A stretch of 64,000 nucleotides of DNA from Amanita rubescens (taxonomy: Eukaryota; Basidiomycota; Agaricomycetes; Agaricales; Amanitaceae), in NCBI GenBank assembly GCA_015039365.1, contig WION01000224.1, positions 1-64,000 of the forward strand, in the 5' to 3' direction. The stretch's first letter is position 1. Every line of letters starts with the position of its first letter. Positions 41,725 to 52,650 of this stretch are shown piece after piece. The position numbers were made by a program, and so were the translations under genes. Under the pieces are notes generated by a model. That model worked only from the letters and a program-made list of their open reading frames with translations, was not told the DNA's origin and did no database searches.

Positions 41725-44700
41725 ATGTCATCCTTCCTCGACCTATACGACTCACTTGACATAATCGGAAATGGGTCTTTCGGTATCATACGCAAAGTCA
41801 GGCGGAAAACGGACGGAATGGTATTTCCTTTCAATCCAAGCCACCGCAATCCTCTATCGACCCTCTTCTCTCCGATTCCAGATTTTTGCACGAAAAGAGC
41901 TCAACTTTGAAAAAATGACTGAACGAGATCGAAAACAAATAGTTGCGGAAGTGTAAGTCCGACCGTGCCTTACTTAACTCCACCTCTCATCACCCTGGAC
42001 AGAAACATCCTCAAAGACCTTCACCACGAACACATTGTACGATACATCGACCGATACGTCGATAGGGATGCAGGCATTCTCTACATCCTCATGGAATACT
42101 GTGGAGGCGGTGACTTGTCAACCGTCATCAAACACGCTGCGAAACATAACAGACCGATACCCGAAGATACCATCTGGAGCTATTTTATGCAGATTTTGCT
42201 CGCGTTACAGCTTTGCCATCACCCTAATGGACAGCTTCACGCGAGGAGTAACAGTAGTAGTGGAGGAGGAGGGAATAGCGCGGTGAACGATGGGGGAGAT
42301 GGAAGTTCAGGAGGAGGGAAAAAGGCGCAGATTCTACATAGAGATTTGAAACCTGATAATGGTGCGGTTTGCTTTTACTTTATTTTTATTTTTATTTTTT
42401 CGCGAGCTGACGGTTGCACCAACAGTATTTCTGGATGAGAATAATATTGTAAAGCTCGGTGATTTTGGTCTGTCCAAGGCTCTGGCACAGGCCAGTTTTG
42501 CCAACACATATGTCGGAGTGAGTCGTCTCGATCCTTGATCCTCGAGCCTCGCCAACCTCCATCCCAGACGCCATATTACATGTCCCCAGAGCTGATGCAA
42601 GAAAAAGCTTACGACTCAAAGTCTGACATTTGGTCACTCGGCTGTTTAATTTTCGAACTATGCGCGCTGAAACCCCCCTTCCACGAAGCTAAAACTCATG
42701 CTGAACTTAGTATATCTATACGGTGTGTCTTCTTCTTTTTGTCGCGTCGTCGATTGAGTTGACGGTTTTCTCGGGTAGAAACGGCCGAATACCCCCCTTA
42801 CCGCGAGGTTACTCCCAGGCCTTGTCTAACGTAATCAAATCTATGCTTAGCTTAAACGTAGGTGCCTTTTACGATCGTTGTACCGTGATCTCTGATTGGA
42901 GATGAAACAGCCTGCGATGCGACCATCGGCAGCACAGCTACTGCAACACGAGCGATTAGAGCTAGTGTTCAAAGTGTCAGAAACAGAAAAGATGTACGTC
43001 TAGTCGCTCCTCTTCATGCAACGTCTCTCAAAGACCGCTTATTCCCAGGTTAACGACTGTAAAAGCGCACAAGAACGCAACGATGAACAAAGAGCGCGAC
43101 ATCTTGGCTCGGGAGGCTGCTTTGCTGGAAAAGGAACGACATCTTGCTGCGGTGCTTGCCAAGAAAGACGCCGAAGTTTCCACTTTGCAAAGACATGTTG
43201 CTCAAATCCAACAAAGTATCGGTGCGATGTACACCCAGCAAGAAGTGGAAATGGCCGTACGGGTCGCTGTAGGGAGGAGAGAAGAAGAGTTGCGTGTTGC
43301 TGTTATGCAGAGAGAGAAGGAAGTTCAGACAGCTATGACGAAGAGAGAAGAAGAGATCGCAGAGGCCGTTCGAAAGCGAGAGCAGGAGATTTACGAGGCT
43401 TGGGCGAGGAGAGAGGTAGAAATGGCCCGGGCCTTGGAGCATCACGCGGATGCGATGAAGAAGAAAGAAGAAGAGCTCAAGGCAGAGGAGGTACGGCTAA
43501 GCGACATACGGGAAGAATTGGAAGAAAATGTGGCTAAATGGGACGATTCGGTGAAAGGTATGCTAATCCCGTACTTTTGTCACGCATATAACGAGTTTGG
43601 GTCCAATCCAGCGCGGAAAGAGAAGACACCATTAGAGGAAGTGAAGAATCTCTTGACGCCATTGGCTCAAATTCCGCGGAGGGCAGCAAAAGTTCGGTGT
43701 ACATCCATTGACGCGACTCCAACCCCCAAAACTGCATTTATATCCAACCTCTTACCGATTGAGACACCAGGCTCAAAGGCCATGTTTAGCGATTTCGCAC
43801 CGTCCGCTATGAAAGGCGTCATCCTCACCTCTACCGGCGAAATCCTGGAAACCCCGACACCTGCAGAGTTTGTCAACATATTCAAACGCACACCCAAGGT
43901 TGGACTTAACTTTGCCACGATATTCGACTTTAGTGCCGATGATATCAAGGAACTTGACGTCTCTGGCAGCGAAAGCGAAGCTGTTTGCTTACCGCCAAGC
44001 CCGAGCTCAGGGAAAGGGAGAGAACGCATACCCAAACGTGGCAAGAGCGATATTTCAAGCTCGAGTTCGTCCACTTCGTCAGGTACTTCAGTGTCTGGAC
44101 CGTCCACTGTGCAGCCCCCAAGTAAAATACGCAAGGCGTCTATAAAGGGGGCACCCGGACGGACCTCGCTGACGAGAACGGCAACAGCGCCTGTGTTTGG
44201 AGGGGCAAAGAAGACGGGTACCACTAAATCGGGTCGAAAATCTCAATCTGGGACGGGGACCGTTCCATTGGCCGCTCCTCTTGCTGAATCTGTCCAACGG
44301 TCCAAGTCTGCATCTGCGCCTCTGTATGATATTGAGGACGAAGAGAACTTGCCGAGTCCGTTTTTGAAACGGGGAGAGAGGGATCGAGAAGAGTTGGCGG
44401 ATCCATTCTTGGGGGATCGGGTGTATGTGGATGATGAGGAAAATTGGCCTAGCCCGTTCCTTAAACGGGGAGAGCGTGGACGAGCAGCATGGACAACAAC
44501 AACGACAGGGGTCATAACAGCAGTGACAAATGCGAATACAACAGCAGCGTCAACAGCAACAGTCGGGGTTAATACGAAAGCGAATGCTGCGGGCGGGATT
44601 GACAAATTCCCATCATCCGCAGGTGGCGGTCCCACAACCACAGCGTCTAACGTCAATGTCACGACGACAGGGACAGGCACGGTGACTAAGAAAAGACCGA

Positions 44701-44897
44701 GTAATGGGAATATACTACGGGCTATGGCAGCTGCTAACAACGTGGCTGGGCGGAGAGGAACGACTCCCACGCCCGTCGTTGGTGGGAATGGGGGTCCTTC
44801 AAGCCCTACTAGGGCGTCCGCCGCGAGAGCCGCACAAATACAGGCTGATAGTCATCATCATGGGCGGCCTTCGTTGGTTCGTGTAGCGAGGTCGTGA
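41725..44897 (+). CDS. KIN3: NIMA-related protein kinase (KIN3/NEK type)
   Basis: The start at 41725 reads [20 protein letters not shown] (Gly-rich loop). [11 protein letters not shown] follows (catalytic Lys), then [83 protein letters not shown] and [18 protein letters not shown]. The kinase domain is split by at least seven introns. A Ser/Gly insert ([20 protein letters not shown]) lies just before the catalytic loop. After the kinase comes a long coiled coil (residues with [21 protein letters not shown] heptads) and a Ser/Thr/Pro-rich basic tail ending at 44897. NIMA kinases drive mitotic entry, chromatin condensation and spindle functions. All catalytic residues are present. Only 144 bp separate it from the upstream kinase-like gene. 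Confidence 0.94.
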
Positions 44898-45518
44898 GGC
44901 GGTGTGTGAGTGTTGTGATATTCATCATATGTCGATTCATCATTATAATTTGTATGCATGACGAGCATTGTGTCTTGGGGTTCTTTTTTTTTTTGTACAA
45001 TTTAATTATGATACGTGGACATACGTGTCGTGATTCGAAGAAGAAGACAAGTGCTGTAAAGGGAACGTGTAATTGGGTCACTTGATTGCTGTGAGTCAGT
45101 GGAAGTTTGTCGGAGCCGTGAGAGCGTGGGTTCCGCTAAAGGAAACAAATCATGAAGGTGATCTGTTGCGATGATGATATACACGATACAGGGCGTAAAA
45201 ACGATAGACAATGCTACAGCATGTATGACGTGGTCAGGGATGCGCAGATAGAGCGGGCATAACTGCGGAGGAGGGGCGCGGGGAGAACATACATATTTTA
45301 CTATGCGAGTCAATCAGACGGAGGCGCTGCTGCGGAGGCGATGCGCCCGGGCGTACTAGACGTATGTCAAATGATTAAATTGTTGGCTATACTTGACTCA
45401 CCGCATCGCAGGTACTAATCGGAATTCTTCAGGACCTCGACCGTACACGAGGCGGTTAAAAGCCCGGATCCGCGACCGACTTTGAGCCCAGCTGCGTTTT
45501 TGCCCCTTCCCTCACATC
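44898..45518. other. Intergenic, no gene seen
   Basis: 3' flank of the NIMA kinase gene and promoter region of the DUF6699 gene. Only short chance frames were found. A poly-T tract lies at 44986-44995. Confidence 0.5.
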
Positions 45519-46217
45519 ATGCCGGGCAAACACGTTACCTTTGCACCCGAGATTCGCGTTTTCCCATTACCAGGGCCTTCGTCGCCTACACCATCTACGC
45601 CCCTCTCGTCCTATTCCCTTCCTACAGTCACAGACGAAGATGGCCCGTACACGCCCCCTTCATCATCATTGGACCCTTACTCTTACTCGCCGCAGCGAGT
45701 CCCCGTCCTCAGTGGCGCATCCATAAACCCTCGTCTCTTACCGCCTAGTACATCCAAATACGGCAACTCTCCGATTATCGGAGCTGACTTGACATATGAC
45801 ATCTCCCAGTCCCCCGCCGCACGCCAAATGCCATCCGGGGCTCTTTTCGAGCCCGCCACTTACCCGCCACTCCCACATATGCTCATCGTGCACAAGAGGC
45901 TGCCGTGGCAAATCAAACTAGTACCATCCGACCCTTCATTGGGATACGTGACAGTATGGGACGTTTTGAGCGGTATCCCCGCGTTTCTTCGACATCCCGC
46001 GACCAAGAGCGAGTATGACCTTATTCCAGGCGAACAAGCCAAATCGGACGTTTCCAGCGCTTATATGCGCAGGTGTAAAGATGCGTTGAATTTCGAGGCC
46101 GAACGGAGGGCAGGGTTGAAGCGGGTGGATTTTTTGCAAGGCCGTACTAGGTTTGCTGGGCTAACTGGCACATCGAGAGGACCGCAAGTCTGGGAAGTTC
46201 ATACGACGACGACGTGA
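45519..46217 (+). CDS. DUF6699 domain protein
   Basis: A single exon of 232 codons starting MPGKHVTFAPEIRVFPLPGP. The N-terminal half is Ser/Pro-rich and disordered. The C-terminal half has the pattern I associate with DUF6699: LPWQIKLVPSD, YVTVWDVLSGIPAFLR, KSEYDLIP, and a charged helix with YMRRCKDALNFEAERRAGLK followed by RVDFLQGRTRF. This domain is common in Agaricomycetes and its role is unknown. The gene has no introns, unlike its neighbours. A TTATCA-type microsatellite lies 3' of it at about 46305-46365. Confidence 0.8.
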   Translation: MPGKHVTFAPEIRVFPLPGPSSPTPSTPLSSYSLPTVTDEDGPYTPPSSSLDPYSYSPQRVPVLSGASINPRLLPPSTSKYGNSPIIGADLTYDISQSPAARQMPSGALFEPATYPPLPHMLIVHKRLPWQIKLVPSDPSLGYVTVWDVLSGIPAFLRHPATKSEYDLIPGEQAKSDVSSAYMRRCKDALNFEAERRAGLKRVDFLQGRTRFAGLTGTSRGPQVWEVHTTTT

Positions 46218-46505
46218 TGAACTCGCATTCTTTCTTTGTGATACCCCAGGCTTCCAGGATACCCACCCCCCCACTTTCGATACCCACTACCCACAACTTG
46301 CATATTATCATTATACACAAAAACTAAACTGTAGCATTATCATTATCACTATCATTATCAATAGAACAAACAACACAATGTGATTGGACAATGGTGTTTG
46401 GCAACGTGACATTGGATGACGTAAGCTGCCACGTCTGTTGTACTGAATTTGGTGAACCAAACTTATAAGTTCTTCTTCACTCGCTCTTGCGTTTTCTATC
46501 CACTC

Positions 46506-48269
46506 ATGAGCGGCTGTAAGTATTCAAATCTTTCCCTTTTTTTCTTGTCATTGACCATATAATTACACCAGTTCGGTTTCTGAATCTCGTTCGACCATTC
46601 CTTCCAATCCTTCCAGAGGTTTCGTCGCCGGACCGCAAGGCTCGTCTTTTCTTGCTCTAACCTTACGTTTCGGTCTCATCCGTTCCCGATACAGGTCCCC
46701 TTTAACCAAAAGGTCCTATGGACCGCCGTCACCCTTCTCATTTTCCTTGTTTGCTCCCAAGTTCCGCTGTATGGTATCATGTCGTCTGACTCGGCCGACC
46801 CACTTTATTGGATGCGTGTCATCCTCGCGTCGAATCGGGGAACACTCATGGAACTCGGTATCAGTCCTATCCTTACGTCCGGAATGATCATGCAACTCTT
46901 GGCCGGCGCTAACCTCATCGATGTCGACTTTAACTTGAAGGAGGACCGTGCGTTGTTCGGTGGGGCACAGAAGCGTGAGTTTTCATTTTTTTTTTGTCTC
47001 GTGCATATCAGCTCACGTTGGACAAACAACAGTGTTTGCTCTTATCATATCCCTCGGTCAGGCCACTGTATACGTCCTCACCGGTTTATATGGCCAACCA
47101 AGCGACCTCGGTGCCGGTGTCTGCCTACTCCTCATCATCCAACTCATCGCCGCAGCTCTCATCGTCATCCTCCTAGACGAACTCCTCCAAAAGGGCTACG
47201 GTCTCGGTTCGGGCATTTCCCTCTTCATTGCCACCAACATCTGTGAAACCATCGTCTGGAAAGCCTTCTCGCCCACCACCATCAACACTGGTCGCGGCCC
47301 CGAATTCGAAGGCGCCATCGTCGCTCTCTTCCACCTCCTCTTTACTTGGAACGATAAAGGCCGTGCACTCCGTGAAGCGTTCTGGAGAGAACGTCTTCCG
47401 AACATTATGAACTTGATCGCCACCATCGTCATTTTCGTAGTGGTTATTTATCTCCAGGGTTTCAGGATTGAAATTCCGGTCAAGAGCAACAAATTCCGAG
47501 GTCAACGCGGGACTTACCCCGTCAAGCTGTTTTACACGTCCAATATGCCCATCATGCTCGAGTCGGCGCTCACGTCGAATGTTTTCATCATCTCCCAGAT
47601 GTTGTCGAACAGGTTCCCGGACAACTTTTTCGTTCGTTTGGTTGGCGTTTGGGAGGTACGCGGTCCTCCGTTTGTCGGATCTCTAATTTGGATACTTAAT
47701 TACTATCGACAGCCTATGGAAGACTCTCCGCAATTGGTTGCCAAATCCGGTATTGCGTACTACATGTCACCCCCGCACACGATGAAAGAAGCAGTTTTGG
47801 ACCCTATCCATACCGCCATTTACATCACGTTTGTATTGACGGCTTGTGCGATGTTTTCCAAGACTTGGATTGAAGTTTCTGGTTCTGGACCGCGCGATGT
47901 TGCGAAGCAGTTGAAGGACCAACAGATGGTGCGTGTGCATTCCTCTCCATATTGATTGTAATGCTAAAACGTCCTTGGGCAGGTTATGGCAGGTCACCGT
48001 GAAGGCTCGATGTACAAGGAACTCAAACGTGTCATCCCTACCGCCGCTGCGTTTGGTGGTGCCATCCTTGGCTTACTCTCCGTCGCTGCTGATCTTATGG
48101 GCGCTATTGGAAGCGGGACGGGTATCCTCATGGCCGTCACTATTATTTACAGCTGTAAGTCTCCGTCTCTGCTTTTGGTCCGTACTCACACTCGTATTTG
48201 GTAGATTGGGAGATTGGTATGCGTGAATCGGGTGGACCTGAGCTGGCGGCGCTGGGCGATTTACTATGA
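46506..48269 (+). CDS. SEC61: SEC61 alpha, protein-conducting channel subunit
   Basis: Seven exons were read: 46506-46515, 46572-46639, 46695-46974, 47033-47655, 47713-47928, 47983-48154 and 48205-48269. They total 477 aa, the usual length. The protein starts [20 protein letters not shown]. It includes [38 protein letters not shown] (plug region), [38 protein letters not shown] and [14 protein letters not shown] at the end. It forms the ER translocon for co- and post-translational import. The first coding exon has only 10 nt, and the second intron needs a GC donor (AAG|GCTCGT) to keep the conserved RK-VPFNQK join. Confidence 0.98.
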
Positions 48270-48814
48270 AAGTATTTGAGTATAGCTTAAAGTAGATTAT
48301 TTTCGTATGACCAGGTAATGAACGCGCATTCAGAGACTGTTGAGTTGCTCAACTCGTAACTTTGTGCCACGTGGTGAACGTAACTTCCATCCTACGACTC
48401 CACGTAAAGATGTCGCGTTGAGGACTCTGTCAGGGAACTGAACGGTTCGGCTTGTTCGACTGCGATTTCTCCATAGTTTCATTGTGAAGCAAATCTATCC
48501 GCCAAGCTATGGATGTTAGGATGGCTTCCGGAAACGCCGACGCTCGGAAAGGATCCCATCTACGCTGCGCACTAGCCTAGCAGGCCTTGCAACAGCTTGC
48601 AACCGACATCATATTTCATGATGCAACTCCCAAGACGATCACGAATTTTCTTTATGTACATACAATGCTATGTACTGCGCGGGAGCGGACTTGCAACCGA
48701 CATCAAATTTCACGATGCAATCTTACGAAATCTAGCATTCCTCCCACTCAGTGAGTAAATTCGAATCCATCCCGGCCCATCGTTAAGCGACGCTGTCTAT
48801 CCAGTAAATCTACA
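48270..48814. other. Intergenic with a ~33-bp direct repeat
   Basis: No gene seen. CTTGCAACCGACATCA with TTTCA.GATGCAA occurs at about 48595-48627 and again at 48690-48722, about 95 bp apart, shortly upstream of the secreted gene at 48815. Confidence 0.5.
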
Positions 48815-49430
48815 ATGTTCTCCATGCGCAAACTACTTTTGATCGCTCTTATCGGTATTACTTCCGTTTTGGCGGCTCCGGCTCCAGCTGGTCAGGGAGA
48901 AAGTTCCCAAGTTCCCACCCTTGAAGAACCTGTCTATTCGAATACTGGTGAACCACTTGCCAAAAGCCAAGCCTTGCTAAGGGGTAACTGGTTTTGGGCG
49001 CCAAACCCAGGCAATCTAATTATTCATTCTATACGCTTCTTACTATCATTTTTCAGCCCGGTCAGGTGGATATTGTTAGTTTTCAAATTTGTACGCAAAT
49101 CTCACATATTTATAGGACAAGACTACAACGGTAATCCCCAACAATTGGATCTCTTTCGGAGTAATCAAGGAGCAATTCGTTTGGTATCATGGTGTCGGGG
49201 GCACCACAACAATGCCGAAGCCATATGCGGAGTTCCATTCTACGGGTATGGAACGACATTGGCTGGTTAATGACATCAAGCCCGATTATAAGCCCTATCT
49301 CCTTGGATATTGGCATCATGGCGAGAAGTATATCAGGATTATATTCAGGTCGCGGAAGAGCCAATTTCTCGTACGCGAACTCACCGAGGAAGAGAAAGAA
49401 TGGGTCAAAAAAAAACAGTCAAAGGCTTGA
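48815..49430 (+). CDS. Small secreted protein (splice joins uncertain)
   Basis: Exon 1 starts MFSMRKLLLIALIGITSVLA, a clear signal peptide, and continues through EEPVYSNTGEPLAKSQALLR to a likely donor at 48984 (GTAACT). The 3' part (about 49117-49430) reads NNWISFGVIKEQFVWYHGV, KPYAEFHSTGMERHWLVND and KPYLLGYWHHGEKYIRIIF, ending ELTEEEKEWVKKKQSKA. An 18-nt mini-exon (PGQVDI, about 49058-49075) would fit the middle, but phases with exon 1 do not settle. No known domain; the mature part is about 150 residues. A related C-terminal end with LTAEEKQWVQTK occurs at 57985-58068. I cannot assign a function. Confidence 0.6.
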
Positions 49431-49636
49431 TTTTTAATTTACGTACTAATCATCGTGCTGGTAATGTTATGGTATGATACGCGTTCGAACGTTATGAATG
49501 AGAGAATCGATTGCATCGCCCAGATCAAAATGCGTTCAAAGTCAAAATCCGTACATCTCTAAACGTCCCACCGGCCCCTTCCCCCTCCACTTATCCTCCC
49601 AACTCGGTCGACAAATAAAATCGCGCACTCGTGTGG

Positions 49637-49980
49637 ACAAATAAAGACCGGCACCGGCACTTCCCGTGGTAGCCCCTGTCAGCCATCGCGACTGGTATAA
49701 ATTCGCACTCGCGTACAGCCATCGCCCATTCTTTCTTTCCTTCTTTCGCCCACCACGCCACCTCAGAACGCCTATACGCCTAGGCAAAGACGCCAATGAA
49801 ACGGTATCATCTTCTTTTCATTGCTTCCTCTCGCCATTACTGATTGTTCTTTCTCGAAGCTCGTCGTTGAATCTACGTTCTCGCCTAGCTCGCCATCCAT
49901 CAAGGTTGTCTCAGACCTTGCCTTGACATTGGGCGGAATAATCTGTTATTAGCAAAATGTGCGTCACCGTTTAATTTATC
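49637..49980 (+). repeat. Left arm of a ~330-bp inverted repeat
   Basis: This matches the reverse complement of about 57440-57775. It starts near ACAAATAAAGAC and includes CAGCCATCGCGACTGGTATAA (a TATAAATT box at 49696-49703), AGAACGCCTATACGCC, AATGAAACGGTATC and TCGCCATCCATCAAGGTTG, and runs into the first ~375-bp unit. The arms look like the 5' half of a small gene (promoter, ATG at 49797, start of coding), present in two convergent copies. Confidence 0.9.
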
Positions 49981-52556
49981 ACTGTCAGAGATTACCGCCG
50001 GGACCCGTGATCTTCTGGTATATCCACGGTATTACTAGGAGGCTCGGGAGCTGGAACGTTCTGAAGGCTCGGCGTTGGGCACGTTCCTCGTCCTGAAGGG
50101 TCATCATAATGGCGTGAGCCGGAAACCGTCGTTATTTGGTCCCTTTTGCCTTTCCTTGAAGGAACAGTCTCGGTGGCGCACTCAGCATGAATTTTTGTTT
50201 TTTGTTTTATTTTTCAAAATTTTCATGCTGATAAAAACGGTTGGTTTCTAGGTTCGGGTTTGACGACGACGCGTTGGACTGCAAATTCTTCCTCAAGGAC
50301 GCCTAAGCGTAAATGTGCGTCACCGTTTATTTTGTCATTGTCACTATCGCTGTCAGAGATTGTTTCTGGGACCCGTGATCTTCTGGTATACCCGCGGCAT
50401 TACTAGGAGTCTCGGGAGCTGGAGCGTTTCTGGAGGCTGGACGTTGGACACGTTCCTCGTCCTAAAGGGTCACCATAATGGCGTGAACCGGTAATCGTTG
50501 TTAGGTCCCTTTGCCTTTTGCCTTTCCTTTAAGGGACAGTCGGTGGCGCACTCAGCATGAGATTTTGTTTTTTGTTTTGTTTTTTCTCAAAAATTTCATG
50601 CTGATGAACAAACGGTTGTTTTATAGGCTCCGGGTTTTACGAGGACGCATCGGACTGCAAATTCTTCCTTAAGGACGTCTAAGAGTAAAAGGTGTGTCAC
50701 CGTTTATTTTGTCATTCACTATCACTGTCAGAGATTGTTTCTGGGGCCCGTGATCTTCTGGTATACCCGTGGCATTACTAGGAGACTCGGGAGCTGGAAC
50801 GTCTCTGGAGGCTGGACGTTGGGCACGTTCCTCGTCCTAAAGGGTCACCATAATGGCGTGAACCGGTAATCGTTGTTAGGTCCCTTTGCCTTTGCCTTTC
50901 CTTTAAGGGACAGTGGGTGGCGCACTCAGCATGAAATTTTGTTTTTTGTTTTGTTTTTTCTCAAAATTTTCATGCTGATGAAAAAACGGTTGTTTTATAG
51001 GCTCCGGGTTTTATGGGGACGTATCGGACCGCAAATTCTTCCTCAAGGACGCCTAAGAATAAAGGTGTGTCACCGTTTATTTTGTCCTTGTCACACTATC
51101 ACTGTCAGAGATTGTTTCTGGGACCCGTGATCTTCTGGTATACCCGCGGCATTACTAGGAGTCTCGGGAGCTGGAGCGTTTCTGGAGGCTGGACGTTGGG
51201 CACGTTCCTCGTCCTAAAGGGTCACCATAATGGCGTGAACCGGTAATCGTTGTTAGGTCCCTTTGCCTTTGCCTTTGCCTTTCCTTTAAGGAACAGTCGG
51301 TGGCGCACTCAGCATGAATTTTTGTTTTTCGTTTTGTTTTTTCTCAAAATTTTCATGCTGATAAAAAAGGTTGATTTCTAGGCTCCGTGTTTTACGACGA
51401 CGCGTTGGACCGCAAATTCTTCATCAAGGACGCCTAAGAGTAAAAGGTGTGCCACCGTTTTTTGTCATTTGTCACTATCACTGTCAGAGATTGTTTCTGG
51501 GATCCGTGATCTTCTGGTATACCCGCGGCATTACTAGGAGACTCGGGAGCCAGGACATTTCTGGAGGCTGGGCATTGGGCACGTTCCTCGTCCTAAAGGG
51601 TCACCATAATAGCGTGAACCGGTAATCGCTGTTATTTGGTCCCTTTGCCTTTCCTTTATGGAACAGTCTCGGTGGCGCACTCAGCATGAATTTTTGTTTT
51701 TCGTCTTGTTTTTCTCAAAAATTTCATGCTGATAAAAAATGGTTGTTTTCTAGGCTCTGGATTTGACGACGACGTATGGGACCATGAATTCTTCCTCAAG
51801 GACGTCTAAGAGTAAATGTGCGTCACCGTTTATTTTGTCATTGTCACTATCACTGTCAGAGATTGTTTCTGGGGCCCGTGACCTTCTGGTATACCCGCGG
51901 TATTACTAGGAGGCTCGGGAGCTGGAGCGTCTCTGGAGGCTGGACGTTGGGCACGTTCCTCGTCCTAAAGGGTCACCATAACGGCGTGAACCGGTAATCG
52001 TCGTTAGGTCCCTTTGCCTTTTGCCTTTCCTTTAAGGAACAGTCGGTGGCGCACTCAGCATGAAATTGTTTTTTTATTTTTGCTTTTTCGCAAAACTTTC
52101 ATGCTGATAAAAACGGTTGCTTTCTAGGCTCCGGGTTTGATGGCGACACATTGGACCGCAAAATTTTCGTCAAGGACAACTAAGCATAAAGGTGTGCCAC
52201 CGTTTACTTTGTCATTGTCACTATCACTGTCAGAGATCGTTTCTGGGGACCCGTGATCTTCTGGTATACCCGCGGCATTACTAGGAGGCTCGGGAGCTGG
52301 AGCATTTCTGGAGGCTGGACGTTGGGCACGTTCCTCGTCCTAAAGGGTCACCATAATGGCGTGAACCGGTAATCGTCGTTATTTGGTCCCTTTGCCTTTC
52401 CTTTAAGGAACAGTCTCGGTGGCGCACTCAGCATGAAATTTTGTTTTTTTTGTTTTATTTTTTCTCAAAATTTTCATGCTGATAAAAACGGTTGGTAGGC
52501 TCTGCACTCGCTGACGGCGCAACGGACCGCGAATTCTTCCTTAAGGACGTCTGATG
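49957..52556 (+). repeat. Tandem array, seven units of ~375 bp, forward orientation
   Basis: Units begin with (A)AAxGTGxGTCACCGTTTA at about 49957, 50311, 50690, 51062, 51442, 51814 and 52188. Each contains ACTGTCAGAGATTGTTTCTG, GTGATCTTCTGGTATACCC, GGGCACGTTCCTCGTCC, GGGTCACCATAATGGCGTGA, CCTTTAAGGAACAGTC, a hairpin formed by CAGCATGAAATTTTG and CAAAATTTTCATGCTG around a T-rich loop, a TTCTAG acceptor-like site, and GAATTCTTCCTCAAGGACG.CTAAG. The seven units have similar spacing, 354-380 bp. Confidence 0.96.
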
Positions 52557-52650
52557 AAAGTGTTGTGTAGGGATGACCGTGGATTTCCAAAGGATATGAT
52601 ATAAATTTACGTACTATCGAGTCCATTCGAATAAAAAATACATGAACGTC

